A DNA stretch of 64,000 bases. It comes from Mercenaria mercenaria (taxonomy: Eukaryota; Mollusca; Bivalvia; Venerida; Veneridae). The stretch is taken from positions 16,056,501-16,120,500 of the forward strand of contig NC_069367.1 in assembly GCF_021730395.1 (NCBI RefSeq), read 5' to 3'. A program made the position numbers and the translations under genes. The notes beneath the pieces were generated by a model. It did not search any database. It worked only from the letters and a program-made list of their open reading frames with translations, and was not told the origin of the DNA. Within the stretch, counting starts at the first letter, position 1. Every line of letters starts with the position of its first letter. Below are positions 35,536 through 46,742 of the stretch, one piece after another.

Positions 35536-37570
35536 TAAGTACAAAATGGAATACGGACACGGTTTAAAACTGTTTTAATACTGATATTAGTTTGTTTTCA
35601 AAAAATGAAAAAATGCGTAAAATAATTTTGAAACACATGCATATGTATATTGACAATCAATTGTATACAAATAAAATTTCCATTCCAAATAGGTGTATCA
35701 AAGATATATCAACTAGTGACACATTTTGATATCCATGCCACATAATTTGTACAATAACATAGTTTGTAAATATATGAATTTGAATGAACTGCCCAGTATC
35801 CACATCAGTGTCCGGGAATGCAGACGTTTTAAAGGAGTTAAGGTATGACCCACCTAATGGTGACTATTTCAAATGTTCAAAACAATATTACAGTAATATA
35901 CTGTATCCATTGAAATACAAAAGAATACAACCCAAAACAAACAAAACAAACAAACATTAATTTTGATAAAATAATATATGCCATACTGCAGATACAAAGC
36001 TGTGAACACGGAAAAGTGGGTCGTCCTGGAAGTCGTGTCGTTTAGAAGAAAAATGGGATTAGGTTTATATTAGACCAATTTTGTGAAATACCTACCTACT
36101 TTCGTTTTCGATAACGGTAAATTACACAGAAATCGTCCTGAAACCCGTGACACTTTGCTCACTAATCCGTTACCAAGGCTCATCCTAAACCATTACCTCG
36201 TGTGAGCGACATATGACCAGATCACAATAAAATGAGTTTATACCAAACTTTATGTTAGATAACTGTAACGTTACTTTTACACGTGAAAACCGATTATTTC
36301 TCGACCGAGGTAAATCAACAGACAGCAGGTGGCTTCTCCAATGGTCAAATTCTATATAGACTTTGTTTATCAAATTATCTATAGACTTTCTTTATGAAAT
36401 GTTCCATTCTTTAATATAAATCACTTGTTGTTTTATTGAAGTTATTTTTTATTTAAAACAAACGGAAAAAAAAACGTAAATGGTTTGTCTCGTGTATTTT
36501 TTCACCAATCCCCTGTTACTCGTGTTTTCTTCTATACTTTATTCAATCATGGCGGGAAAACGTTCTGGACATGTGACTGAATAATAAGTTAGAAAAAAAC
36601 ATGACTTACCCATAAAATCGATCTATGTAGAGTAACCTGATATTTACGGGAATAATGAGGTGGCATGCAGCACCCGTGGGTTGAAACGTTTCAAGTCAGA
36701 AGAAGAGCACTTTGTACAAAAACAACAACAAATCAAACAAAATATAGCTAATATTAAATAACTGCTTAATGTTCTTGCTATCCAGAGTTCATGTTCTTAA
36801 TCTAAAAAAATGTGCTCGGTGCAGAACACAAACATTGACTAAAGAACAAAGCGCAACCGCGTGTTGGAAGCTTAAAACTTACTGAAAATGTATTCAGAAT
36901 ATTCTCAAAAATGCTTTTCCTTGTTCATTACGGGTAATGACGCGGGTGCACTTTTATGAACCCAGAAGAAACAGGCCAATAATGTTTGGTCCAATAGAAA
37001 TTCTTTGAGGTCAGTAATTGCAAAACGCACTCAATCAGCGAAAAACTTGTTTGTGTTTTGTTCACAAACAAGACTTTTCCTGTTCCATATGGGTAAGTTA
37101 GTAACTAGAAAGTTCTACAAAAATGCTGTATTGAAAAAAACAATTAGAAACTTTATTTTAAACGCCGGCTTTCAAGAGAACTGAAATACATCCACCTTCT
37201 AACATGACAATGCGTCTTGATGTAAATCAATTCCTAAAGAAAAAAGGTTCATGTGCTTAACATCCGACCTGTTCATCAGATCTAGCCGTATATGTTTTAG
37301 TGCCTTAATCAAAATCGTTCTAAATCGTGGACAGTTTGTTTGTTTTGTTGGGTGTGTCTAAAATTGTGTATAATGCATGAGGGAGAGTACTCTGAAGGGT
37401 TAAGGTGAAAGTTGCTTCAAACCATTTCTTTGATAAAAAATTATAAAGGGAGTTGAATTAGTTTTGGAACAACCTTCATATAACAACATTTTATTTGTTT
37501 ATTGATAAAATGACATCTTGCATTATTGAGAAAACAACATTACGAAAAATACACATTTGATATACATGTA
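35536..37570. other. Non-coding stretch, nothing recognised
   Basis: AT-rich with no clear repeat. A possible 27-base minus exon (36651-36625, between AATATCAG and GTAAGT) is too short to support. Confidence 0.4.
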
Positions 37571-37574
37571 CAGT

Positions 37575-37702
37575 GTACAGATGATATCAATGAACGTATA
37601 GTAATACACGCGCAGAGTACAGATGATATCAATGAACGTGTAGTAATACACACGCAGAGTACAGATGATATCAATGAACGTATAGTAATACACGCGCAGA
37701 TA
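37575..37702. repeat. Tandem repeat, three copies of 42 bp
   Basis: GTACAGATGATATCAATGAA starts each unit. The period is a multiple of three, so the plus frame stays open as STDDINERIVIHAQ repeats. No other coding evidence. Confidence 0.85.
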
Positions 37703-39350
37703 AAATAAACATAATTGTCATAAACCTCATTTAATTGCCAATGCTAAACTCTCTTACGTGTTTTAGGAGAGAAAATGTCTTTATGATAGCTAGGTATTAT
37801 TTGTGTATTTTTACTGAAAAAAAAAACAAGCACTTACGCTAAAACTTGCTTAAAGTTATATAATGAAAGGTTTCACCATTAGTTGATATTTGCCCTGTTT
37901 CCAGAATGGAGAAAAATGGTATTCAACATTAATGTATCAAAGAAAACTTAAACTTTAAATTCATTGCCTACAGAAATAAAGTTGATATACTATTTTTCAA
38001 TATTTCTGATTTATATACGGTGGATATCGTTCATAGAGAAATTACATCAGCAATGGACACCGGTTAGTGTAGTGTAAACGTTCAAGAAAAATGTTGATTT
38101 CCTTCATATTTCAAACAAATACAGCTTTTTTGAAGCATCAATTTGTTATTTTGATTTGGATGTTTCTTATTAATAATTATTAGGAACAAACTTTGCAAAA
38201 GGAAAAAGAAAATGCCCCTTGCGGTCGGTTCTAAACGTTTTTAAAACATCAAAACCTAAGCATGTTAGATCGAAATGTTGAATCAGTCCCGTGTTTGTTT
38301 TAGAAAAAAAAATCAATTTATTGAGAGGAAAAAATGCTGATTGTTCGCGCTAATACGTGATAAATCCAAAGAATTGCACAGGCCTATATATGTTCTATAT
38401 AAAATTAACAATCTTCTGAGAGCTGTAACACATAACCAGGTCCATTTAAAAACAATAGCCTTATGTTCTTAAATGACCTATAAACAACTATAAAAACAGG
38501 GTCATGTATCTTGTAAGAGAGATTTCTTGTCTGACAGGTCAACACTATGGAATATCTTCCAAACTGACTGCTAAAATGTGGGTATGAACACATGAGTAAT
38601 AAGGTTTGTTTACATTTCTAAAATGCAAAACATCTCCTTGAAAATGCTACCAAAATATAAAGTAAAGGTCCACAATGAAATAAAAACAGGAACTGGCTTA
38701 GTAGTCAATACATAAAACAAGAAAATGCCACTTTAACTGGGAAAAAAAATTGAGGAATTATTATTCGATTTAGTACTATTGTTCCTACATAGCGAATCCG
38801 TTAGTTATAAATTTGAGTTAATAGTATTACCAATTTTTGTTAAATTTAATTAAATTATATTAGTTCCGAACAGACATTGTATATTTAAATAATGGATTAT
38901 CCCCCAGATACGAAATAACTGTACTCATCTAAACAAAATAAAGTGACAAAAAAAAACACGTGATATTATAAGTTTTGCAATGTCGTAAGATTGTGATAAC
39001 AGGAAGGACTTTACTTTACTTATGAATTCAAAATGCTAAATGTTAATAAAGTACTTCCTTTTTTTCTCGAAGCCTCTATTTTGTCACATGATCTGGGAAA
39101 GGAATTATAGATTTATAGAACTTGTACTACATATTTTCTTGAAATTGTTATTTAAATGCATGCATATTTGAATGAAATTAACTTTAAATCGAACTAGTCT
39201 TATAATTTTGATTTAACAATAGTGGTAAAATAATGATGCTTTTGATGATGAAGATGATTTTCCTTGACTTTTATTATGTTTACACACTTCAATGATTCTA
39301 TCTAACCAAGATGCGCTGTTCAAAACCAATACAGTTTACCTAGCGTGAAA
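37703..39350. other. Non-coding stretch, nothing recognised
   Basis: AT-rich; scattered A-runs; no gene or repeat recognised. Confidence 0.45.
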
Positions 39351-39359
39351 TTATTCAAT

Positions 39360-40310
39360 GTACACAAAAGTTCTACTATTCTGGGTCAAAGTGACCTTGA
39401 CCTCTGACCTACTGACTTCAAAAATCAATAGAGGTCATCTGCTGGTCATGATCACTCCCATCCCTATTAAGTTTCGTGATCCTAAGCTGCCCAAGCGTTC
39501 TGAAGTTATCGTCCTGAAACGGTTTAACTGTTCTGGGTCACTTTGACCTTGACCTTTCACTTACTGACCTCAGAATCAATAGGGGTCATCTGCTGGTCCT
39601 TCCTATCAAGTTTCGTGATCCTAAGCCCAAGCGTTCTCAAGTTATCGTTCGGAAACGGTTTAACTGTTCCGAGTCACATTGACCTTTGACCTACTGACCA
39701 CAAAATAAATATGAGTCATCTGCTGGTCATGACCACCCTCCCTATCAACTTTCATATCCTGGACCCAAGAGTTCTTGAGTTATCATCCAGAAATCGTTTA
39801 ACTGTTCCGGGTCGCTGTGACCTTGACCTTTGACCTACTGACCTCAAAATCAATACAGGTAATCTGCTGGTCATGACCAACCTTCTTATTAAGTTTTATG
39901 ATCCTAGGCACAAGCGTTCTTGAGTTATCATCCGGAAACCGTTTAACTATTCTGGTCACTGTGACCTTGACCTTTGACCTACTGGCCTCAAAATCAATTA
40001 AGGTCATCTACTGGTCATATCAAATCTCCCTATCAACTTTCATGATCCTAGGCCCAAGGCGTTCTTGAGTTATCATTCGGAAACCGTTAAAATGTTCTAG
40101 GTCACTGTGACCTTGACCTTTAACTGACTGACCTGAAAATCAATAGTAGTCATTTGCTGGTCATGACCAAACTCCCTATTAACTTTCATGATCCTAGGCT
40201 CAAGCGTTCTTGAGTTATCATCCGGAAACCGATTGGTCTATAGACAGAACGACCGACCGACATCTGCAAACAATACACCCCTCCTTCTTCGAAGGGGGTC
40301 ATTATCATAA
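39360..40310 (+). repeat. Tandem repeat, six to seven copies of about 145 bp
   Basis: Units share TGACCTTGACCTTTGACCTA, AAAATCAATAGGGGTCATCT, TGATCCTAGGCCCAAGCGTT and GAGTTATCATCCGGAAACCG. The block ends with AGACAGAACGACCGACCGAC and a CCTTCTTCGAAGGGGGTC hairpin. Confidence 0.88.
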
Positions 40311-40799
40311 AAAATGTTTAGTAAAGGTGCTGGTTCAAAGTATACGGATTAAACAGCTGGCTTAAGCTTCTTTGATAAATTACCGTTCTATCCATATAGA
40401 ATTAAAACAAAAGAGATCTTCAAACAATCTTAAAGTTACACTGGTGTTCAAAATAACTTTTCAAACGAAATGATAATCAGAAACGTTAAGTTATTCCTTT
40501 AACCTGGTATGCAAAAAAACACTTTAATGGGAAACGGTTATTTGTTAAATAATTACTGTATGTATAGAAAGAATGAATAGTCTCTGTTTTAACAGATTAA
40601 AATTTCAAATACATTTTTATATTTTCTGGCATTACTTATTTTAAAACTGTACTCAGTCATGTTCAAGCCTCACTATTACTGCTATATGCAGCATCTTTCT
40701 TATTTCCTGTTAGATGTTTTCTTCTGATTACAGTGCACTGGTATCACGTTGAATGACTACAAGAACGAATACAAATAGTTCATACAAAAATGTTGAAAT

Positions 40800-41061
40800 T
40801 TAATAAGGCATATAATAGTAAATGAATGAAATAAATACAAAAACTACATTAACTTGAAGGCAAACTGTGCTAAAGCTGCAAAAAAATGCAAAAGACGACA
40901 TCTGTACGAGGCTAGAACTACTTGTAGTCGACTCAAGTTTGCAGTTGCTTGGTACTTTTTTGAGGAACAGCGGGGTTACCTTCACGAAGGCGTTTGTGTA
41001 CTCGGCTCCGCATTTCTTGCCCACCGTCATGGATATACATTTATGACCTGCTCTATATGCG
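40800..41061 (-). CDS. Cys-rich protein gene, terminal exon with hydrophobic tail
   Basis: The exon follows TTACTCTGCAG, reads AYRAGHKCISMTVGKKCG then AEYTNAFVK and SNCKLESTTSSSS, and ends in about 28 mostly hydrophobic residues before the stop at 40800-40802. A GT at the end of NAFVK could act as a donor, but read-through adds the expected last cysteine and a GPI-like tail, so read-through is preferred. Confidence 0.65.
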
Positions 41062-44000
41062 CTGCAGAGTAAATTATAATGAATATTCTTTGACTTTATG
41101 TAATAATGGAGGTTTGAAATATAATACCTCGTGACATTAACTAGAAAATGACTCTAACACTTTAACATAACATTAAGGTAATTGAACTCTATGAACATGT
41201 TTTCAAAACATTATTTTAATAAAATGAAAACTTACTCGCAGCTAGTTTCGACGTCAGAGTCCGGGTAATTCACTGTAACATTTATATAGCAGTTTAGAAA
41301 TTCATCGCTTCTAAGGGTGTTCTTTACACACGTGTTTGTAGAAAAATCTGACAAAAAAGAGTATCAATGTTAAGTGCTAAAAGCCTCAGATATTAGAAGG
41401 GCAGGCGTTTAAATAGGTAAACTATGAATCTACATATGTATCACATAGCTATTTTTTCAACAGTTATTAAAATCATTGCGCAATATCTTTCAACAAGGCC
41501 CGGGATGGGGTTGCAGAAAAATAAATAAATAGTTTTGCTTTAAAATTAAAGTAAACAAATGATGGGACTTCAGTTTTGGAGATAGTAACTTGCCTGCAAA
41601 ACTTTAACCAGAAGCTTTAAGTTCACAGGGGACGAATTTTGGCCAAAATGCATGACAGAAATGTGGGACTTGATGCTGTTATCTAGTTTTATAACCCTGA
41701 AGAAACATTAAAGTTTCAATTCAATATCTGCATTTGATTTGGATATAGTAACTAGCATGCAAAACTTTAACCAGGATTGTCTATGTCCAAAAGGAGGCAT
41801 GATTTGCCCAAAATGTATGTCAGAGCTATGGGACTTGATCCAGTGAGGTTATTATTATTATTATTATAATAATGATTTATATAGCGGCTATTTCATGATA
41901 AACACGTTCAAAGACGCTTTACATATAGCAAACGCAACCACACAGGGCGCGAAATTCATCCTCTACTAGTACAGACACAGAGCGAGCGATCTGACCAGAG
42001 GGACAGAGTGAGATAAAGCCCCCAGAACAGACAGAGAGAACAGAGACAGACACAGGCCTGTCCTGCTAACTTAGCCTAGCTCTTTGCGAATAGACAGTCT
42101 GGTTCTTTAACGTACCCGGTGTATAGCACCGATACAGGCTAAGCCGTCTTTCCTGGGAAGAACCAATACAGGCCTCTTAGTTAGGTGGGAGACACTCAAG
42201 AGCATCTCAGAAATTTCCAGTTCCTGGACCGCGATTCTAACCCCGGACCTCTGGATTTGCAGTCAAGCGTGTTACCACTAGACCACCGGCCCACCTAATT
42301 TTGCTAATTTGGTAATTGACCTTAAAACAAAGAAAAAAAAGTTTCAAAGCTATATATCTTTAAATGATAGCCATATGTACTTGCACACAAAACTTTAACC
42401 GGTCCAAAACGGGGCATAATTTGGCCAAAATGCATGTCAGAGTTATGGCTTTTCATGCTATTAACTAGTTCTATGACCCCGAAAACACACTTGAAGTTTC
42501 AATTCAATATCTGCATTAGATTTGGAGATAGTAACGTGCATGTAAAACTTTAACCCGGATTTTCCAAGTCCATAATTTGGCCAAAATACATGTCAGAGTT
42601 ATGGGAATTGACCCAGTGAAGTTGGTAATTGACGTAGAAAAAGAAAAAGTAAGTTTCAAAGCTATATGCCTTTAAATGATAGCTATATGTACTCGCATGC
42701 AAAACTTTAACCAAGGTGTGTCGCCAACGCGGACGCCGACGCCAAGGTGAGTAGAATAGCTAGACTATTCTTCGAATAGTCGAGCTAAAACCTATGGAGT
42801 GGACAACCGGAAGTTATCAAAGTTTTCACATTTACATGCAATTAATGATCGTGTGTGTGTGTGTGTCATCAGGAGCAGGATCTTAGTAAGTTCCGATGGA
42901 GATAATGTAGTGGGTATGTGATTCTTAATCATTTGTTACCAAAATAAATTACGTCACGTTCTTTGTTGTTTTCTATTTTTGGTGTTGGTGGACCCTGATT
43001 ACAGTCAAGTGGAACATTTTAAACAAACTGACGGGCCCATGCTTCTGTCAACAAGGTGTGTAAATTCAAATGTTGACGTCGATGGACGCCGGTTCATCCG
43101 CCTTTTCTAATAGCTCACTCGAAACATTTGGTTCAGATGAGCTAAAATGCTTTAAATAATTGGCTCTCGGTCCTTGGACCTCAAAGTCATTCAATATGTG
43201 TATGATGATGAACATTATTTTTGAGCCTGTTCACATGATCATTTTCAAATAATTGCCTCTCCATCTATGTTTTGTGCTCTGCTGCATGTTGTTGACATTT
43301 TTTAATCCTTATTTTATTTTTATAAAAGGTAGAATTAATGTCCGGACACAACAAATCTATTGCCTAGCAATAAAGTCCCCTACCGGAAGTACATTTGTCA
43401 TATTTGATGCCGTAGGATACTGAAACTAAATTAAAAACCCTGGCTTCTCGAAAAAAACACCATCTGTAAACCAACTGTAAAGAGAAATTAGACGCACAAA
43501 ATAAACTAACGTGTATGTTCTCTATAATTGTGTTATTCTTTTATCAAACTTTATGAAAAAAAATCTAGTACTTTTTAAGTTATCTCAGAATTCACTTTTT
43601 ATCATATTCGTAATAGCAACCACACTAACGTACAAACAACAAACAGACGGATAGGCAAACCATAAGTCTCTTCTGGTTAAACAACGGTAGGGGACTACTA
43701 GACACTTGACATATTATCTGAAAAGAGAACTTGGATCAACATATTGAATAAACAAAGAAATGAAAAGTCAAACCAGACGGAAACTTTGGACACTCATTGC
43801 TTGGTCGTATGTTGGCACTGGGTAACCCTCGGGAACTTTACTAAGCTGAGCGTCCATAAAAGTTCTAATGTTGTTCTCTAGATCCTTACACTGGTCCGCT
43901 ACGTCCTCAAAACAGTCGAACATTCCCCTCATAGGTCTGAAAAACATGATACCTTTAATCACATTTGTTTCCAATTTAAATGCCTTTCTCCTGGACTTTT

Positions 44001-45153
44001 TTTGAATACTACAATGAACTGGGTCACCGCAAGGGTTCATGCGAAGATGCTGCACCGTTATCAATTCAACTTTATTATACAGTTATTCCACCTTTCTTGG
44101 ATAATTAATCCAAATGAAAAAATATATACATAGAAACAATGACCGTGTTGTGTCTGACTAAAGCATACCTTACAATGCGTATGTTTATTATGCTCCCTTA
44201 AGGAAAAGCACATAGTCGTCACTTCGTCCGTCCGTCAATCCGTCCGTCCGCCGTCCGTTCGTCCTGCAATTCTTGTCCGGAGTATTTCTTAACAACCACT
44301 GATTGGAATTTAGCGAAACTTCACTATCAAGAGCAGATGCGCATATCATGTTCCTTATCCGGTCGGATTGTTTTGTTATGTTTTTTTTTCACCAAGTTAT
44401 TGCCCTTTGATTATTCAGCAGTAGTATAGTACAGTACAATTATTGTTCGGAGTATATTTCAGCAACCACTGTCTTCATAGGAAACTTCACTATCAAGAGG
44501 AGATGCGCATATTATCTTCGTGGTTTGGTCGGGTGCTTTTTCACTGACTTATTGCCTTTTGATGATCGGTTTTACTGATAGTTTTTCTTGTTAAGTCAAA
44601 AGAAGCGTGGCATATTTACAGGCGGAAAAGGTTAGACGAGTTGGGATGATTAATGCCAGTAATAAGAACAGAACTGCTTAGAATTTTATTGCGACCTGCA
44701 TATCAAAATGCAAGTTCATGTGTAAAATCAAAACTGAAATTCAACAGAGAAGTTGCAGATATGGTCCCAGAAACATTCATCAGTTTTTCTGGAAAAAAAA
44801 ACTTTGACAGGTTCTCCGCAAATAAAGGGTGGACTAATTCCAATGGAAGTAAAGACATTAAAAAATGGTTTTGACTCAGTTGATAGAAGCTGAATATTAG
44901 CTTGCTAAAAGGTTTGTTACACAGGCCAATTTTTGAGAATAGAAACATAAGAAAGGAACCATTATCCTTACGGTGATAACATGCCATAAGAGCGTTGAAA
45001 CTCAAGATTGCAAATGCTTTCACGTGTAAAAAGAAATTTACCCGCACATCATTGTGAAAGCATCTAGGACAATACTAAATGGGGATGGTTGTGAAGGGGT
45101 ATCATCTTACATGTGTTGGATACTAAGGCACTGTTGCACTGCTGCACAGGGAC
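40800..45153 (-). CDS. Cysteine-rich extracellular protein, DUF19/T20D4.11-like, probably GPI-anchored (5' exon missing)
   Basis: Four minus-strand exons (45153-45111, 43936-43842, 41347-41236, 41061-40800) have compatible phases and encode 169 residues with ten cysteines. The order is CAAVQQC, MFDCFEDVADQC, NTC-x12-C, then C-x8-C-x8-CG and a final C before a Ser/Thr-rich linker and a hydrophobic tail (FAFFCSFSTVC to FISFIYYYMPY). The last half follows a CxxxxxxxxC...CG...F...C pattern that I associate with DUF19 (T20D4.11-like) secreted proteins. The tail suggests a GPI signal or a membrane anchor. NFS and NVT are possible N-glycosylation sites. The donor of the second exon (CTTA/GTAAAG) is weak, and read-through there gives an alternative end at 43768. 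A signal-peptide exon ending in phase 1 is expected upstream but was not found. Function is unknown. Confidence 0.55.
41236..41347 (-). CDS. Cys-rich protein gene, third exon
   Basis: The acceptor is CTTTTTTGTCAG and the donor TGCGA/GTAAGT. It encodes FSTNTCVKNTLRSDEFLNCY and VTVNYPDSDVETSC. The two split end codons fit the exons on either side exactly. Confidence 0.68.
41580..42787 (+). repeat. GAGCTAAAA-end element carrying a SINE insertion
   Basis: Units share GCAAAACTTTAACC, GGCCAAAATGCATGTCAGAG and AGTTTCAATTCAATATCTGC. The end is GACTATTCTTCGAATAGTC, a perfect hairpin, then GAGCTAAAA. A SINE (41849-42300) sits inside one unit. Confidence 0.72.
41849..42300 (-). mobile_element. tRNA-derived SINE
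   Basis: On the minus strand the head reads GGTGGTCTAGTGGTAACACG (A box) and GGTCCGGGGTTAGAATC (B box). The 3' end is an (AAT)n tract next to 41850. Inserted in a unit that is uninterrupted at 42610-42640. Confidence 0.75.
42800..43148 (+). repeat. Degraded GAGCTAAAA-end element
   Basis: Ends AGCTCACTCGAAACATTTGG then TTCAGATGAGCTAAAA, a loose hairpin before the common end. A (GT)n tract lies at 42852-42866. Confidence 0.45.
43842..43936 (-). CDS. Cys-rich protein gene, second exon (alternative end at 43768)
   Basis: The acceptor CATGTTTTTCAG precedes PMRGMFDCFEDVADQCK. If the internal donor CTTA/GTAAAG is used the exon ends at 43842 and joins NFSTNTCVK. If it is not, the frame stays open through SKVPEGYPVPTYDQAMSVQ to a stop at 43768. 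Both forms are possible, and the tail contains a PTYDQA stretch. Confidence 0.5.
44190..44600 (+). repeat. Interspersed repeat with CCGTCCGT tract
   Basis: GTCCGTCCGTCAATCCGTCC is followed by two units with TCACTATCAAGAG and AGATGCGCATAT about 175 bases apart. Confidence 0.6.
45111..45153 (-). CDS. Cys-rich protein gene, small upstream exon
   Basis: These 43 bases lie between TTGTTTTACAG and AT/GTAAGA. In the frame that joins the next exon it reads PCAAVQQCLSIQH. It needs one base from an upstream exon. It is the weakest exon of the set because it is short. Confidence 0.4.
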
Positions 45154-45319
45154 CTGTAAAACAATAAGGGTCTTAAAAAGGTCTTTGCAAGTTATTTATT
45201 ATCGTGGCTTCTTATACCATAGATTGTGCTATTAACGGGTTTATAGTTAAACACATGTTTACTCGGCTAAAGCTAAAATTCAAGAAATAATACTTTGAAA
45301 GTTATTCCTGATGTCGTTG

Positions 45320-45805
45320 ATAAAAAATCGTGAAATTGGCAGTAGCAGTAGCAGTAGCAAAAATGTGAAATTGGCGGGATCAGTAGCAGTAGCAAAAACG
45401 CGAACTTGGCAGTAGTAGTAGCTAAAACGTGAAGTTGGACGTAGCAGTAGTAGTAGCAAAATCGTGAAATTGGCAGTAGCAGTAGCAAAAACGTGCAACT
45501 GGTAGTAGCAGTAGCAAAAACGCGAACTTGGCAGTAGTAGTAGCTAAAACGTGAAGTTGGACGTAACAGTAGTAGTAGCAAAAACGTGAAATTGGCAGTA
45601 GCAGTAGCAAAAACGTGCAATTGGTAGTAGCAGTAGCAAAAACGCGAACTTGGCAGTAGTAGTAGCTAAAACGTGAAGTTGGACGTAGCAGGTGTAGTAG
45701 CAAAAACGTGAAATTGGCAGTAGCAGTAGCAAAAACGTGCATTGTAGTAGCAGTAACAGAAAGGCGGATTTGGCAGTAGCAGCAGCTAAAACGTGAAATT
45801 CAAGT
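45320..45805. repeat. Minisatellite with higher-order period
   Basis: Basic unit about 30 bp (GGCAGTAGCAGTAGCAAAAA plus CGTGAAATT) is arranged in a higher-order block of about 122 bp repeated three times (AGTAGCTAAAACGTGAAGTT marks each). Minus-strand open frames rich in Leu/Tyr/Cys are by-products. Confidence 0.88.
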
Positions 45806-45964
45806 CAAGTCAAGTATATTTTATTTACAAAGTCGGTGCAAATATAACAAATGATATATATAAAAAAGTTCAATTTGTAAGGAATAAACAGCAGCAGACT
45901 TCTGTGTTTTACAATTATTTTAATTCTTCACTGCAAGCGCTTTCAATACACATCTATATATATT

Positions 45965-46145
45965 GTTTTTGGATTTAACGTCGCACCGACACATGATAGG
46001 TCATATGGCGACTGTCCAGCTTTAATGGTGGAGGAAGACCCCAGGTGCCACTCCTTGCATTATTTCATCACGAGCGGGCACCTGGGTAGAACCATCGACC
46101 TTCCGTAAGCCAGCTGGATGGCTTCCTCACATGAAGAATTCGTAA
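45965..46145. repeat. SINE-like repeat (TTTAACGTCGCACC family)
   Basis: GGATTTAACGTCGCACCGAC, GTCATATGGCGACTGTCCAG, GACCCCAGGTGCC and GCGGGCACCTGGGTAGAACC. A widespread mollusc repeat by my recollection. Confidence 0.65.
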
Positions 46146-46742
46146 GCTCTAGTGAGCTTTTAAAACCGACTTAACATAGCACATAATAAATAGCTGGCAT
46201 TTAAAAGTATTATGCAGGACATACATAATATATAGATATATCAATACGAACAAACTAAAATATAAGAGATCATCGGGTATTAAAAGTCCATCAGTTAAAT
46301 AAGTAAAATACTGGTTCTTAAAAAAGATTCAGAAAGACCTAATTATCATAGTATTATCTATTCTATATTCAATATCACAGAGAGTACCATCACATTAGGC
46401 ATAATGATTATCAGTTACATATCACATAATTATCACAGAACATTATTTTTTAAATATTGATACTCCAGACTCAATTATAACAGTAGTGATAATATTTATA
46501 AAACCGAGAAATCCATGTCCATAAAACACGGTGAGGATGCGTACACCGGGTACCGAGTCTCAACGTGAGCGTTGACCGGTGGCATAATTACGTGCAAGCA
46601 GGGCGCTTTTTGCGGTAGTCTTCACCAGTCAAGGTAATGTTTTCCTTCGCAGTTTGTTCATTGTTAAAGCTTTGTTTTTGGGAATTGGCCAAGGATGACC
46701 TACAATGAACACGCTTTTATGGGGATGTGTCGAAATTTTCGT

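Noticed and set aside
36625-36651. 27-base minus exon between AATATCAG and GTAAGT, considered as a helix C piece for the rhodopsin-like exon
   Set aside because: Too short, and its translation (VTLHRSILW) does not carry the RYxDW-TTP motif.
37526-37708. Plus frame with STDDINERIVIHAQ repeats
   Set aside because: The 42 bp period keeps any frame open; there is no splice site, family match or sequence constraint visible.
39360-40310. CRISPR-like regularly spaced repeats
   Set aside because: These are contiguous 145 bp tandem units without unique spacers, in a eukaryotic genome.
44653-45047. Opposed open frames of 73 (plus) and 114 (minus) codons
   Set aside because: Neither has flanking splice sites in phase or a recognisable motif; coding is possible but not supported.
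45273-45742. Leu/Tyr/Cys-rich minus-strand open frames of about 115 codons
   Set aside because: They are translations of the GCAGTAGCAGTAGC minisatellite; the frames shift between units and no splice or start evidence exists.
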